Shown here: piece after piece, positions 26,284 to 34,250 of the stretch
Numbering within the stretch: the first letter of the stretch is position 1
Layout of the letters: each line of letters starts with the position of its first letter
Notes under the pieces: model-generated
Seen by the model: only the letters and a program-made list of their open reading frames with translations
What the model was told of the DNA's origin: nothing
Databases searched by the model: none
Origin: CAYQTE01 sp964420285
GTDB taxonomy: Bacteria; Planctomycetota; Phycisphaerae; Tepidisphaerales; Tepidisphaeraceae
Assembly: GCA_964420285.1 (NCBI GenBank)
Contig: CAYQTE010000044.1
Location: forward strand, 1 to 38,756
Direction: 5' to 3'
DNA length: 38,756 nucleotides
Program-made: the position numbers and the translations under genes

Positions 26284-29200
26284 GACGCCCCCGGCGCCAA
26301 GTCGCCTGGCATGGGTTGCCCGCCGGCGTCTGGCGGCTCATCGGACACGAGATTGCCGGCATTTCCGCGCGAAAGGCTCTGGGCCATGCGATCGAACCAG
26401 AGATAGATGACCGGCGTGGTGTAGAGGGTCAGGATCTGGCTGATGGCCAGGCCGCCGATGATGGTGATGCCCAGCGGGCGGCGCAATTCCGAACCGACGC
26501 CCGTGCCCAGGGCCAGCGGCACCGCGCCCAGGAGAGCGGCCATGGTGGTCATCATGATGGGCCGGAAACGCAGCAGACAGGCCTGGTAGATGGCTTCGCG
26601 GGCCGGCTTCTTCTCGGTGCGTTGGGCATCCAGCGCGAAGTCGATCATCATGATCGCGTTCTTCTCAACGATGCCGATGAGGAGGATCATGCCGATCAGC
26701 GCGATGACGCTGAATTCGGAGCGGCAGACCATCAGCGCCAGCAGTGCGCCCACGCCGGCCGAGGGAAGCGTCGAGAGAATCGTGATCGGGTGAATGTAGC
26801 TCTCGTACAAAACGCCCAGGACGATGTAGACGACGATCAGAGCGGCGGCGATGAGGACCGGCTCGTTGGCCAGCGAATTCTGGAAGGCCTTGGCCGTGCC
26901 CTGAAAATCCACCTGGATGCTTGCGGGCAGGGGAACGGGGTTGCCGTCGGCATCGACGGTGACGGCTTTTTTCGCGGCGTCGATCGCCACGACCGCGTCG
27001 CCCAGGCTGGCGCCGGGGGCGAGATTGAAACTGATGGTGGCGGCCGGGAACTGGCCCTGGTGGTTGATGGTCAGCGGTGCGGGAACGCCGGTTTCGACGC
27101 GGGTGAAGTCGCTCATGGGCACGGGCATTCCGGTGGCCGAGCGGATGTATAGATTCGGAATGTCCCGCGGCGATTTCTGCTCGTTGGGAGTGACTTCCAG
27201 CACGACATGGTACTGGTTGAGCTGCGTGAACATCGTCGAGACCTGGCGCTGGCCGAAAGCGTCGTCGAGCGTGTCGTCGATCATCTGCGGCGTGATGCCC
27301 AGCCGCGACGTTGTATCGCGATCGATGAGCACGTTGGCGGTCAGTCCCTCGTTCTGCTGATCGTTGGCAACATCCGCCAACTGCGGCAGACTCTGCAGCT
27401 TGGCGACGAATTTCGGAATCCACTGGTTCAACTCGGCGGGATTGGGATCTTCCAGGCTGTACTGAAACTCGGTGCGGCTGACGCGGTCCTCGACGGACAG
27501 ATCCTGCACCGGCTGCATGTAGAGCGAAATGCCATTGAGCTTGGCCAGATCCGGGATGGATTGGATGCGGCGGACCACGTCCGATGCCGAGATGCCGCGC
27601 TCCTCGAGCGGCTTGAGATTGATCTGAATGCGGCCGGTGTTGATCGTGGTGTTCGTGCCGTCCACGCCAATGAAGGACGAGAGACTCTTGACGGCTTTGT
27701 CCTGGAGGATGACTTTGGCCAGAGCCTGCTGACGGATGGCCATTTCGGCAAAGGAAATGTTCTGCGGGGCTTCGGAGACGCCAAGGATCACGCCTGTATC
27801 CTGGACCGGGAAGAAACCTTTGGGGACGATGATGTAGAGCCAGACGGTCATGCCCAGCGTGGCGGCGGCCACCAGCAGCGTCAAGGTCGGATGGGCCAGG
27901 ACGACATCGAGCGTTCTGCCGTAAAACTGGATCACGGCCTCGAAGCCACGCTCGCTGACGCGATAGGCCGCGCCGTGCTGATCGGGCCGGGTGTGCTTGA
28001 GAAAACGCGAGCACATCATGGGCGTCAGCGTCAGGGACACGATCGCCGACACGACGATGGTGACGCTGAGCGTGACCGCGAATTCGCGGAAGAGCCTGCC
28101 GACGATGTCGCCCATGAACAGCAGCGGGATGAGCACGGCAATCAGCGAAAAGCTCAGGGACACGATGGTAAACCCGATCTGCGCCGAGCCCTTGAGGGCG
28201 GCGGCCAGCGGTTGCTCGCCATCCTCGATATAGCGCACGATGTTCTCGATCATGACGATGGCGTCGTCGACCACGAAACCGGTCGAGATCGTCAGCGCCA
28301 TCAGCGTCAGATTATTCAGGCTGAATCCCAGCAGATACATCGCCCCCAGCGTGCCGACGAGCGACAAAGGCACGGCCACGCCGGGAATGATCGTCGCCGA
28401 CAGGCTGCGCAGAAAAAGGAAGATCACCAGCACGACCAGGACGACGGTCAGGCCGAGTTCGGATTCCACGTCGGCGACGCTGGCGCGGATGGTGGTGGTG
28501 CGGTCGGTGAGGGTGTCGACGTGAATGCTTGCCGGAAGGCCGGCCTCCAGCGTCGGCAAAAGTTTCTCGATGCGGTCGACGACGTCGATGATGTTGGCGC
28601 CGGGCTGGCGCTGGATGTTGACGATGACGGCGGGTTTGTCGTTCATCCAGGCGGCCTGGCGGACGTCCTCGGCATCGTCAACCACATTGGCGACATCCGA
28701 CAGCTTCACCGGCGCGTTGTTGATGTATTTGATCACCACGTTGCGGTAGTCGGCACTGGTGAGAAGCTGGTCGTTGGAACTGACGGTGTAGGCGAGATTG
28801 CGGCCGTCGAGGTTGCCCTTGGCCTGGTTGACGTTTTGAGCCACGATGGCGGAGCGGATGTTGTCGAGATTGATGCCCATGGAGGCGAGGAGTTCGGGAT
28901 TGACCTGAACGCGGACGGCCGGCTTCTGCCCGCCGCTGATGGTGACCAGGCCCACTCCGGTGAGCTGCGAAATTTTGGGGGCCAGCCGGGTGTCGGCCTG
29001 ATCCTCGACCTTGGTCAGCGGCAGGCTGTCGCTGGTGAGGGCCAGGGTGAGAATGGGCGTGTCGGCGGGGTTGATCTTGCTGTAGATGGGCGGATTGGGC
29101 AGATCGGCCGGGAGGTAGGTTCCGGCGGCGTTGATCGAGGCCTGCACTTCCTGTTCGGCGACGTCGATGTTGAGATCAAGGGCAAACTGGAGCGTGATGA

Positions 29201-29468
29201 CCGAGCAGCCGTTGGAGCTGCTGGAGGTCATCTGATTGAGGCCCGGCAATTGGCCAAATTGCTTCTCCAGCGGAGCGGTGATGCTGGAAGCCATCACGTC
29301 CGGACTGCCGCCGGGGTAGAACGTGAGAATCTGAATGGTGGGGTAATCGACTTCCGGCAGAGCGGATACGGGAAGCTGGCGATAGGCGACAATCCCCGAG
29401 AGGAGAATGCCGAACATCAGCAGCGACGTGGCGATGGGGCGGAGAATGAAGATACGTGATGGGCTCAT
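26280..29468 (-). CDS. RND efflux permease, MdtB-like
   Basis: This 1062-residue permease is a paralog of the next gene. The TM4 proton-relay pair is Asp401-Asp402 (GFVVDDAIVMIENI); TM1 (SLLMFGILLSGIVAYRQLP), the porter domain and IGIVEKNAIMMIDFAL are intact. Tandem, non-identical permeases with one adaptor are the hallmark of MdtABC-like systems, which work as heterotrimers in the species studied. It overlaps the next permease by ATGA and starts 33 bp after the adaptor gene. No convincing Shine-Dalgarno precedes the ATG, which suggests dependence on translation of the adaptor. Confidence 0.93.
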   Translation of the reverse strand: MSPSRIFILRPIATSLLMFGILLSGIVAYRQLPVSALPEVDYPTIQILTFYPGGSPDVMASSITAPLEKQFGQLPGLNQMTSSSSNGCSVITLQFALDLNIDVAEQEVQASINAAGTYLPADLPNPPIYSKINPADTPILTLALTSDSLPLTKVEDQADTRLAPKISQLTGVGLVTISGGQKPAVRVQVNPELLASMGINLDNIRSAIVAQNVNQAKGNLDGRNLAYTVSSNDQLLTSADYRNVVIKYINNAPVKLSDVANVVDDAEDVRQAAWMNDKPAVIVNIQRQPGANIIDVVDRIEKLLPTLEAGLPASIHVDTLTDRTTTIRASVADVESELGLTVVLVVLVIFLFLRSLSATIIPGVAVPLSLVGTLGAMYLLGFSLNNLTLMALTISTGFVVDDAIVMIENIVRYIEDGEQPLAAALKGSAQIGFTIVSLSFSLIAVLIPLLFMGDIVGRLFREFAVTLSVTIVVSAIVSLTLTPMMCSRFLKHTRPDQHGAAYRVSERGFEAVIQFYGRTLDVVLAHPTLTLLVAAATLGMTVWLYIIVPKGFFPVQDTGVILGVSEAPQNISFAEMAIRQQALAKVILQDKAVKSLSSFIGVDGTNTTINTGRIQINLKPLEERGISASDVVRRIQSIPDLAKLNGISLYMQPVQDLSVEDRVSRTEFQYSLEDPNPAELNQWIPKFVAKLQSLPQLADVANDQQNEGLTANVLIDRDTTSRLGITPQMIDDTLDDAFGQRQVSTMFTQLNQYHVVLEVTPNEQKSPRDIPNLYIRSATGMPVPMSDFTRVETGVPAPLTINHQGQFPAATISFNLAPGASLGDAVVAIDAAKKAVTVDADGNPVPLPASIQVDFQGTAKAFQNSLANEPVLIAAALIVVYIVLGVLYESYIHPITILSTLPSAGVGALLALMVCRSEFSVIALIGMILLIGIVEKNAIMMIDFALDAQRTEKKPAREAIYQACLLRFRPIMMTTMAALLGAVPLALGTGVGSELRRPLGITIIGGLAISQILTLYTTPVIYLWFDRMAQSLSRGNAGNLVSDEPPDAGGQPMPGDLAPGAS

Positions 29469-29501
29469 GGCGTGGTGAGCGAAGCGGCCTGGGTTTGGGG
29501 A

Positions 29502-30845
29502 TCAGGGAGCGGTTGTGGGTCTGCCGCCGCGGGCCCCGCGTGCGCCGCGTCCGGCGGCGTCGCCACCGGTGGCGGCATCACCACCAAACGTGTATTGGAC
29601 GGGAGTGCCATCCTGCAGCTTGTCGATGCCGTCGGTGACCACCAGCGCGTCGGGTGCCAGGCCGCTGACGACCATCTGGTCGGACTGCTGGTCGGCATGA
29701 GCGGAATTGCCGGTGTCGGTGGTTACCGGCTGGAAACGGGCGATGCCGCCGCCGGGCCCGCGGGCGCCGTGCGTGTCGATAACAAAGACGAACGGGACAT
29801 TTCCCGGCCCGGTCTGGCAGGCGGCGGCGGGGATGATCTCCACATTCTTCTGCGTATCCACCAGCAGCCGCGCGCGGACGAACATGCCGGGGTAGAGTTC
29901 GTCGTGCAGGTTGTCGAATTTCGCCTTGGCCTGGACCGAGGCGTTGCCGGAGTTCACCAGATTGTCGATGGCCAGAAGCGTGCCGGTGGCCAGAAGAACC
30001 TTGTTGCGGTCGAACGCCTGCACCTCCAGCGGGTTCTGTGGATCGAATTTGTGGACGACGGTGGGAATGTCATCCTGGCCGATCGGGAAGAGGACGGTGA
30101 TCGGCTGCAACGTGGTGATGACCGCCAGGCCGTTCTGGTCGCTCGTCTGCACGATGTTGCCGACGTCGATCAGCCGAAGCCCGATCTTGCCGGTCACGGG
30201 GGCGGTGATGTGGCAAAAGGATAGCAGCAGTTTGGCGTTGTCCAGGGCGGCGTGATCCTCTTCAACGGTTCCGGCGTCCTGATCGACCAGGGCCTGCTGG
30301 TCCTCGGTTTGCTGCTTGGAGACGGCTCCGTCGGATGCGGTCTGGTACCGGACCAGATCCTTCTTGGCGCCCTCGAGAATGGCGCTGTCGCGATCGAGTT
30401 GTCCCTGGGCCTGATCGACCTGGACCTTGAACGGCTGGGGGTCGATATCCACCAGTGGATCGCCTTGTTTGACGATGTCGCCCTCGGTGAAATAGACCTT
30501 GACGATCGGGCCGTTGACGCGGGTGTGGATGGTCACGTCGTACAGCGGCTGGACGGTTCCCAGGTTGCTGATGTAAACGGGCATGTCGCCAATCCGCACC
30601 TTCGCGACGGTGACCAGCGTCGCGCCGCGCCCGGCCGGCGCGGTGGTTGGACCGGCGGCGGCCCCCGAGTTGCTGATCTGGCGATAGACGAAATATCCGC
30701 CGACGAGGACGACAACCAGGACGATCCACCCGATGAATTTCCCGGCGAGGCTGCGCGGCTGCGACGCCGCGGGCACGCCAGCGGCTGCCGCGGTCGGGGA
30801 ATGTTGCGGACTCGAACGGGGCGAGGTCAATGTCGGGGCTTGCAT
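29502..30845 (-). CDS. RND periplasmic adaptor (membrane fusion protein), MdtA-like
   Basis: This 447-residue adaptor has a cytosolic Ser/Pro-rich leader, one TM helix at about 36-54, and the HlyD-type beta-lipoyl halves VRIGDMPVYISNLGTVQPLYDVTIHTRVNG...VYFTEGDIVKQGDPLVDID and HITAPVTGKIGLRLIDVGNIV. A helical hairpin lies between them (about 143-208), with beta-barrel and membrane-proximal domains after. It would link the permeases to an outer-membrane channel. A short PTTAPAGRGA run follows the TM and the C-terminus is GDAAGRGARGARGGRPTTAP, both unusual. The ATG at 30845 is chosen over an upstream extension of 146 codons that has no family match; GGAA precedes it. It is first in the adaptor-permease-permease operon; no outer-membrane factor gene is in the window. 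Confidence 0.9.
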   Translation of the reverse strand: MQAPTLTSPRSSPQHSPTAAAAGVPAASQPRSLAGKFIGWIVLVVVLVGGYFVYRQISNSGAAAGPTTAPAGRGATLVTVAKVRIGDMPVYISNLGTVQPLYDVTIHTRVNGPIVKVYFTEGDIVKQGDPLVDIDPQPFKVQVDQAQGQLDRDSAILEGAKKDLVRYQTASDGAVSKQQTEDQQALVDQDAGTVEEDHAALDNAKLLLSFCHITAPVTGKIGLRLIDVGNIVQTSDQNGLAVITTLQPITVLFPIGQDDIPTVVHKFDPQNPLEVQAFDRNKVLLATGTLLAIDNLVNSGNASVQAKAKFDNLHDELYPGMFVRARLLVDTQKNVEIIPAAACQTGPGNVPFVFVIDTHGARGPGGGIARFQPVTTDTGNSAHADQQSDQMVVSGLAPDALVVTDGIDKLQDGTPVQYTFGGDAATGGDAAGRGARGARGGRPTTAP

Positions 30846-31093
30846 AATGTTCCGCGCAAAAGTTTCGATCGGGCAGTCATAAGGATCGGATCGCAGCCGG
30901 CCGTTTCGCTCCGCGCGATCAAGCCGCTGGTTCGGATCGTCGGCGGCGCAACAGGCCGCTCCCGGTACATCAGACCCGATCCCGACTGATTGTTGCACAT
31001 GACAACTAAAAAAAGCAAGAGGTTTTGCAGAAGTTTCCGTGGCGAGCCGGCGGCAACGGCAATTTCGGCGATTTGTGCCTGCCGGTGGGCCTG

Positions 31094-32425
31094 TCAGGGG
31101 CCCGACGGACCACTCGTTGCCCGACCAGTTTCCGCGGCAGCCGGCCGGGTCGCGGGCTGGGACGGATCGCTCAGGCCCGTGCCAGTGACATCGGTCGCCG
31201 TCAGGAGCTGGCCCGGTACGGTGACGTGAATATCGTACAAATTCACGTTTTTCACGTGCGATATCGTTAAGCCGCGCTGGCACGTGCCGGTGATGCCGCC
31301 GAGGGTCAGGCCGTCAACCGGCTTGCGCGCGTCAACCATGTTCGCCCTGGAATCCACGAATGTGACGCACTGCAACTTGGCGTTGGTGATTGAGATATGG
31401 GACGCTTGTGGAATTCCGTCCATGCCCGTCAGCGGCGCCTTGCCCACGATTCCCTTGTTCACCAGGTCGATCCCCAGAAACGTCGACGTGCGCGACGTGA
31501 TCGTATCGACATTGATGTTGTCGATCAGGCCGCCCCGGCCGGTGCGGCTCTTGATGTAGATGGAATTCACGCCGTGCGTGAATGTGATGTGGTCGATGCG
31601 GACGTCCAGCACGCCGGCGCTCATTTCCGTGCCGATGCCCACGCCGGCGAAATTGCTGCCCAGCGTGCAATTGGTGATCGTCACGTCTTTGGTGGGCTTG
31701 GCGATGGTGACAGCTTCCGTGTTGCGGCCGGATTTGAGGGAGATGGCGTCGTCGCCGGTGTCGATGTCGCAATTCTCGATGCGGACGTGCTGGGAGGAAT
31801 CGACATCGATACCGTCGCCGTTGGACTGGCTGAGCGTGCTGCGGATGTGCAGATGGCTGGCCAGTACGTTGGTGCAGAACATGGGATGGATCGACCAGAT
31901 GCGGCGATTGGTGGTGGAGAAGTTAACGAGCTTGACGTCGTCGCAGTTGACGAACTCAAGCAGCACCGGCGCCCGCGGATTGCGCAGATCGCCGAGGGTC
32001 ATCGAGCCTTGAATCGTGCCGTTTCCCTCTATGGCGATATGATCGGCCTTCTCCGCGTAAATCAGCCCGCGATGGCCCTGCACCATTTCACCCTCGAATC
32101 GCACCTGTACGATCGGGTAATCGCCGGCGCTTGAACTGCCGATGACGACCGCCTTGTCCGACAGTTTCAGCGTCGTGTTCGCCTTCATCACGACGCTGCC
32201 CAGAAGATATTGCCCGTCGGGGACGAGGACCGTGCCGCCGCCGGCCGTGGCCGCCGCATCCAGCGCCTTTTGAAATGCGACCGTGCAGAGCGTGGTGCCG
32301 TTGGCCACCGCGCCGAAATCAGCCACGGAAAACGACTTGGTCGTCGCGGTCGTCGGATCAGCGCCCCGCGCGGTCAGCGCCCAAAGCAACATCAGGACGG
32401 ACGCCAGTTTCATCGTGCGAATCAT
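31094..32425 (-). CDS. GH28 polygalacturonase-like exported protein, GH28-1
   Basis: This 443-residue protein has a signal peptide (to about 21), the opening FSVADFGAVANGTT of parallel-beta-helix pectinases, and the GH28 motif order NGDGID (202-207), GDD (224-226), GVGIGTE (261-267) and YIK (290-292). The last motif is RIK in typical polygalacturonases, so the substrate-binding Arg is Tyr here. Family members hydrolyse alpha-1,4-galacturonan or related pectic and rhamnogalacturonan chains. The C-terminus is Pro/Ala/Thr-rich. GAGG lies ten bases before the ATG at 32425; a second ATG four codons in is possible. It lies 107 bp after GH28-2 and probably belongs to the same transcript. The fold is firm, exact substrate unknown. 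Confidence 0.85.
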   Translation of the reverse strand: MIRTMKLASVLMLLWALTARGADPTTATTKSFSVADFGAVANGTTLCTVAFQKALDAAATAGGGTVLVPDGQYLLGSVVMKANTTLKLSDKAVVIGSSSAGDYPIVQVRFEGEMVQGHRGLIYAEKADHIAIEGNGTIQGSMTLGDLRNPRAPVLLEFVNCDDVKLVNFSTTNRRIWSIHPMFCTNVLASHLHIRSTLSQSNGDGIDVDSSQHVRIENCDIDTGDDAISLKSGRNTEAVTIAKPTKDVTITNCTLGSNFAGVGIGTEMSAGVLDVRIDHITFTHGVNSIYIKSRTGRGGLIDNINVDTITSRTSTFLGIDLVNKGIVGKAPLTGMDGIPQASHISITNAKLQCVTFVDSRANMVDARKPVDGLTLGGITGTCQRGLTISHVKNVNLYDIHVTVPGQLLTATDVTGTGLSDPSQPATRPAAAETGRATSGPSGP

Positions 32426-32532
32426 GGATGCGAAACCTCGTTTCCGGTCGCGCCGTCTCCTCCACAAGATGCGGCGTGATCGCGAGCATGGAAGTTGGGA
32501 TGCGCTTCGATCAAGCGCCCGGGGGTCTTCGC

Positions 32533-34029
32533 TCAACGCCCGGCGCCCGGCGCCGCGGCCGCGGGTTGCGTCGTCGGGTAAGTGATCGCATTGCCGTTCT
32601 GCACGTTGAACGGCTGGCCGCTGGCGACGGTCGCGCTGAGGCCGGACAGGTCGATGTTCGTCGCGTGCTGGATGGTCATGCCGCGCTGAGCGGTCACTTT
32701 GCAGCCGGACCAATGCACATCTTCGATTTCCGTGTCGTCCAGGCCGACCATCGAACCGAGCTGGCTGGCCGAGCCGTTGCAGTTGATGACATGAACATTT
32801 CGCACCTGGGTCGGGATCGCCGCGGCGGGTTCCGTTTCGAGGCGCATGTCCCAGTTCATGGTGAATTCAAAGGCCAGGCGCACGTTGTTGAACTGGCAGT
32901 CGCGGTAGGTGATGTCCGTAATATCGCCGCCGCGCGACGGCTGCGACTTGAGCCGAACCACCTGGTTCGAGCCGTCGAACTTGCAACGCTCGATCACGAT
33001 GTGGCGGATGCCGCCGGTCACTTCCGAACCCATCGCGATCCCTTCGCCGGCCCCGATCGTGCAATCGGTGATGTTCACATATTCGGTGGGCTTGTTGACG
33101 CGCCGGCCGTCGGAGTCCTTGCCGCTCTTGAGCGCGATGTCATCGTCGTTGCAGGCGATATCGCAGTGGGTGATGTTGACATGGTTGGAGGAATCGACGT
33201 CGATGCCGTCGGAGCTGGGGATGCGTGCGACGGCCCGGATGTTGACGTTATCGACGGTGACGTTGCTGTCGTAGAGCAGGTGCAGGCACCAGATCGCCTG
33301 CTTGGTGAGGTGGAGATTGCTGACCTTGATGTTGGTGGAGTTGGAGATGCAGATCAGGCGAGGCCGGCCGGGGCCGGGGGCCATGCGCGTCGTCGGGGTC
33401 GTGGCCGGTCCGCGACCGGCCGCAGCGCCGCCCGCTCCGCGAGCGCCGCGGGCGCCGCCCGGCGCCGCCACGGGAATGACCGACGCGACGGCCGTGTCAC
33501 CGGCCGGCGGCAGTAAAGCGCCGGCGCCGCGACCAGCCGGCGCCGTGGTGGGGCCGCGTCCGCGATTACCACCCGGTGCGCCGCCGCCGCGATTCATCCA
33601 CAGATCGCCCGAGCCGTCGATCGTGCCTTCGCCGCTGAGCGTGATATTGTCCACGCCGTCCCAATTGAGCATCGCCGCCGAATACGGGCGTTCAATGCCC
33701 TCAAAGCGCGTGTTGACGGTTGGATAGTCGGCCTGAACGGTGGTGCCCTTGAGCACGCCGTCTTTCAGGACTTCCAGGCTGACGCCTTTCTTGAAGAAGA
33801 GAGCCCCGGTCATGAATGTTCCCGACGGCACGACGACAACTCCGCCGCCGTCGGTCGAGACACGTTCGATCAGCGCCTGGATCGCCTTGGTGTTGACGGT
33901 GGTGCCGTCTCCGACAGCGCCGTAGTCGGTCACGGTGTAACGCTTGGGCGTCTGAGCCGTTGCCCGCGAAGAGCCAATCATGAGCAGGCCAAGAGCGGCC
34001 AGACACAACAACATGGTTCCCTTTGACAT
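32533..34029 (-). CDS. GH28 polygalacturonase-like exported protein, GH28-2, with RG-rich insert
   Basis: This 498-residue protein has a signal peptide (to about 26), YTVTDYGAVGDGTT, then the GH28 motifs SSDGID (272-277), NDDD (294-297), GEG (328-330) and RLK (359-361). The catalytic Asp residues are present. The usual short loop between DLWM and RPRLI is replaced by about 75 residues (147-222) of Gly/Arg/Ala/Pro with little hydrophobic content, containing PTTAPAGRGA and GGARGARGAGGAAAGRG. It therefore probably projects from the beta-helix as a disordered arm. GAGGA precedes the ATG at 34029. A good extended -10 upstream and the downstream GH28-1 suggest a two-gene transcript. Confidence 0.87.
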   Translation of the reverse strand: MSKGTMLLCLAALGLLMIGSSRATAQTPKRYTVTDYGAVGDGTTVNTKAIQALIERVSTDGGGVVVVPSGTFMTGALFFKKGVSLEVLKDGVLKGTTVQADYPTVNTRFEGIERPYSAAMLNWDGVDNITLSGEGTIDGSGDLWMNRGGGAPGGNRGRGPTTAPAGRGAGALLPPAGDTAVASVIPVAAPGGARGARGAGGAAAGRGPATTPTTRMAPGPGRPRLICISNSTNIKVSNLHLTKQAIWCLHLLYDSNVTVDNVNIRAVARIPSSDGIDVDSSNHVNITHCDIACNDDDIALKSGKDSDGRRVNKPTEYVNITDCTIGAGEGIAMGSEVTGGIRHIVIERCKFDGSNQVVRLKSQPSRGGDITDITYRDCQFNNVRLAFEFTMNWDMRLETEPAAAIPTQVRNVHVINCNGSASQLGSMVGLDDTEIEDVHWSGCKVTAQRGMTIQHATNIDLSGLSATVASGQPFNVQNGNAITYPTTQPAAAAPGAGR

Positions 34030-34101
34030 GTGCGATCCTCTTTTGGTGCCGTTTGCCGGCGAAGACTGGACAATGACGTGTACTTCCAGCCGGCCAGGGC
34101 C

Positions 34102-34110
34102 ATTATACCA
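34102..34110 (-). promoter_or_regulatory. Candidate extended -10 promoter (TGGTATAAT) of the GH28 pair
   Basis: On the minus strand TGGTATAAT is a perfect extended -10 (TGn plus TATAAT). The -35 region is weak (TTGCTT at a short spacing). Initiation near 34095 would give a leader of about 65 bases to the GH28-2 ATG. Confidence 0.5.
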
Positions 34111-34250
34111 ACCGCCGGCGCAAAGCAAAGTCCAGTGTGCCGCTGGCCGACGTGCAATCTGGGATTGCGGAAGCTGGCCTCCGGCCTATTGCCCCTCTCC
34201 CCAACGGCGGGTCGAGCGGACTCGACCCTCGCTGTCCACGGCCGGACCGC

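Noticed and set aside
27207..29459. Long plus-strand open frame (750 codons) and similar ones at 23350-25137 and 20863-22170
   Set aside because: They lie antisense to well-supported RND and exported protein genes, have His/Asp/Gly/Arg-biased composition typical of shadow frames in G+C-rich DNA, and match no family.
30846..31283. 146-codon N-terminal extension of the RND adaptor gene
   Set aside because: Its composition is unlike an adaptor leader, it overlaps the 3' end of the GH28-1 gene, and the leader plus TM of the adaptor begin properly at 30845.
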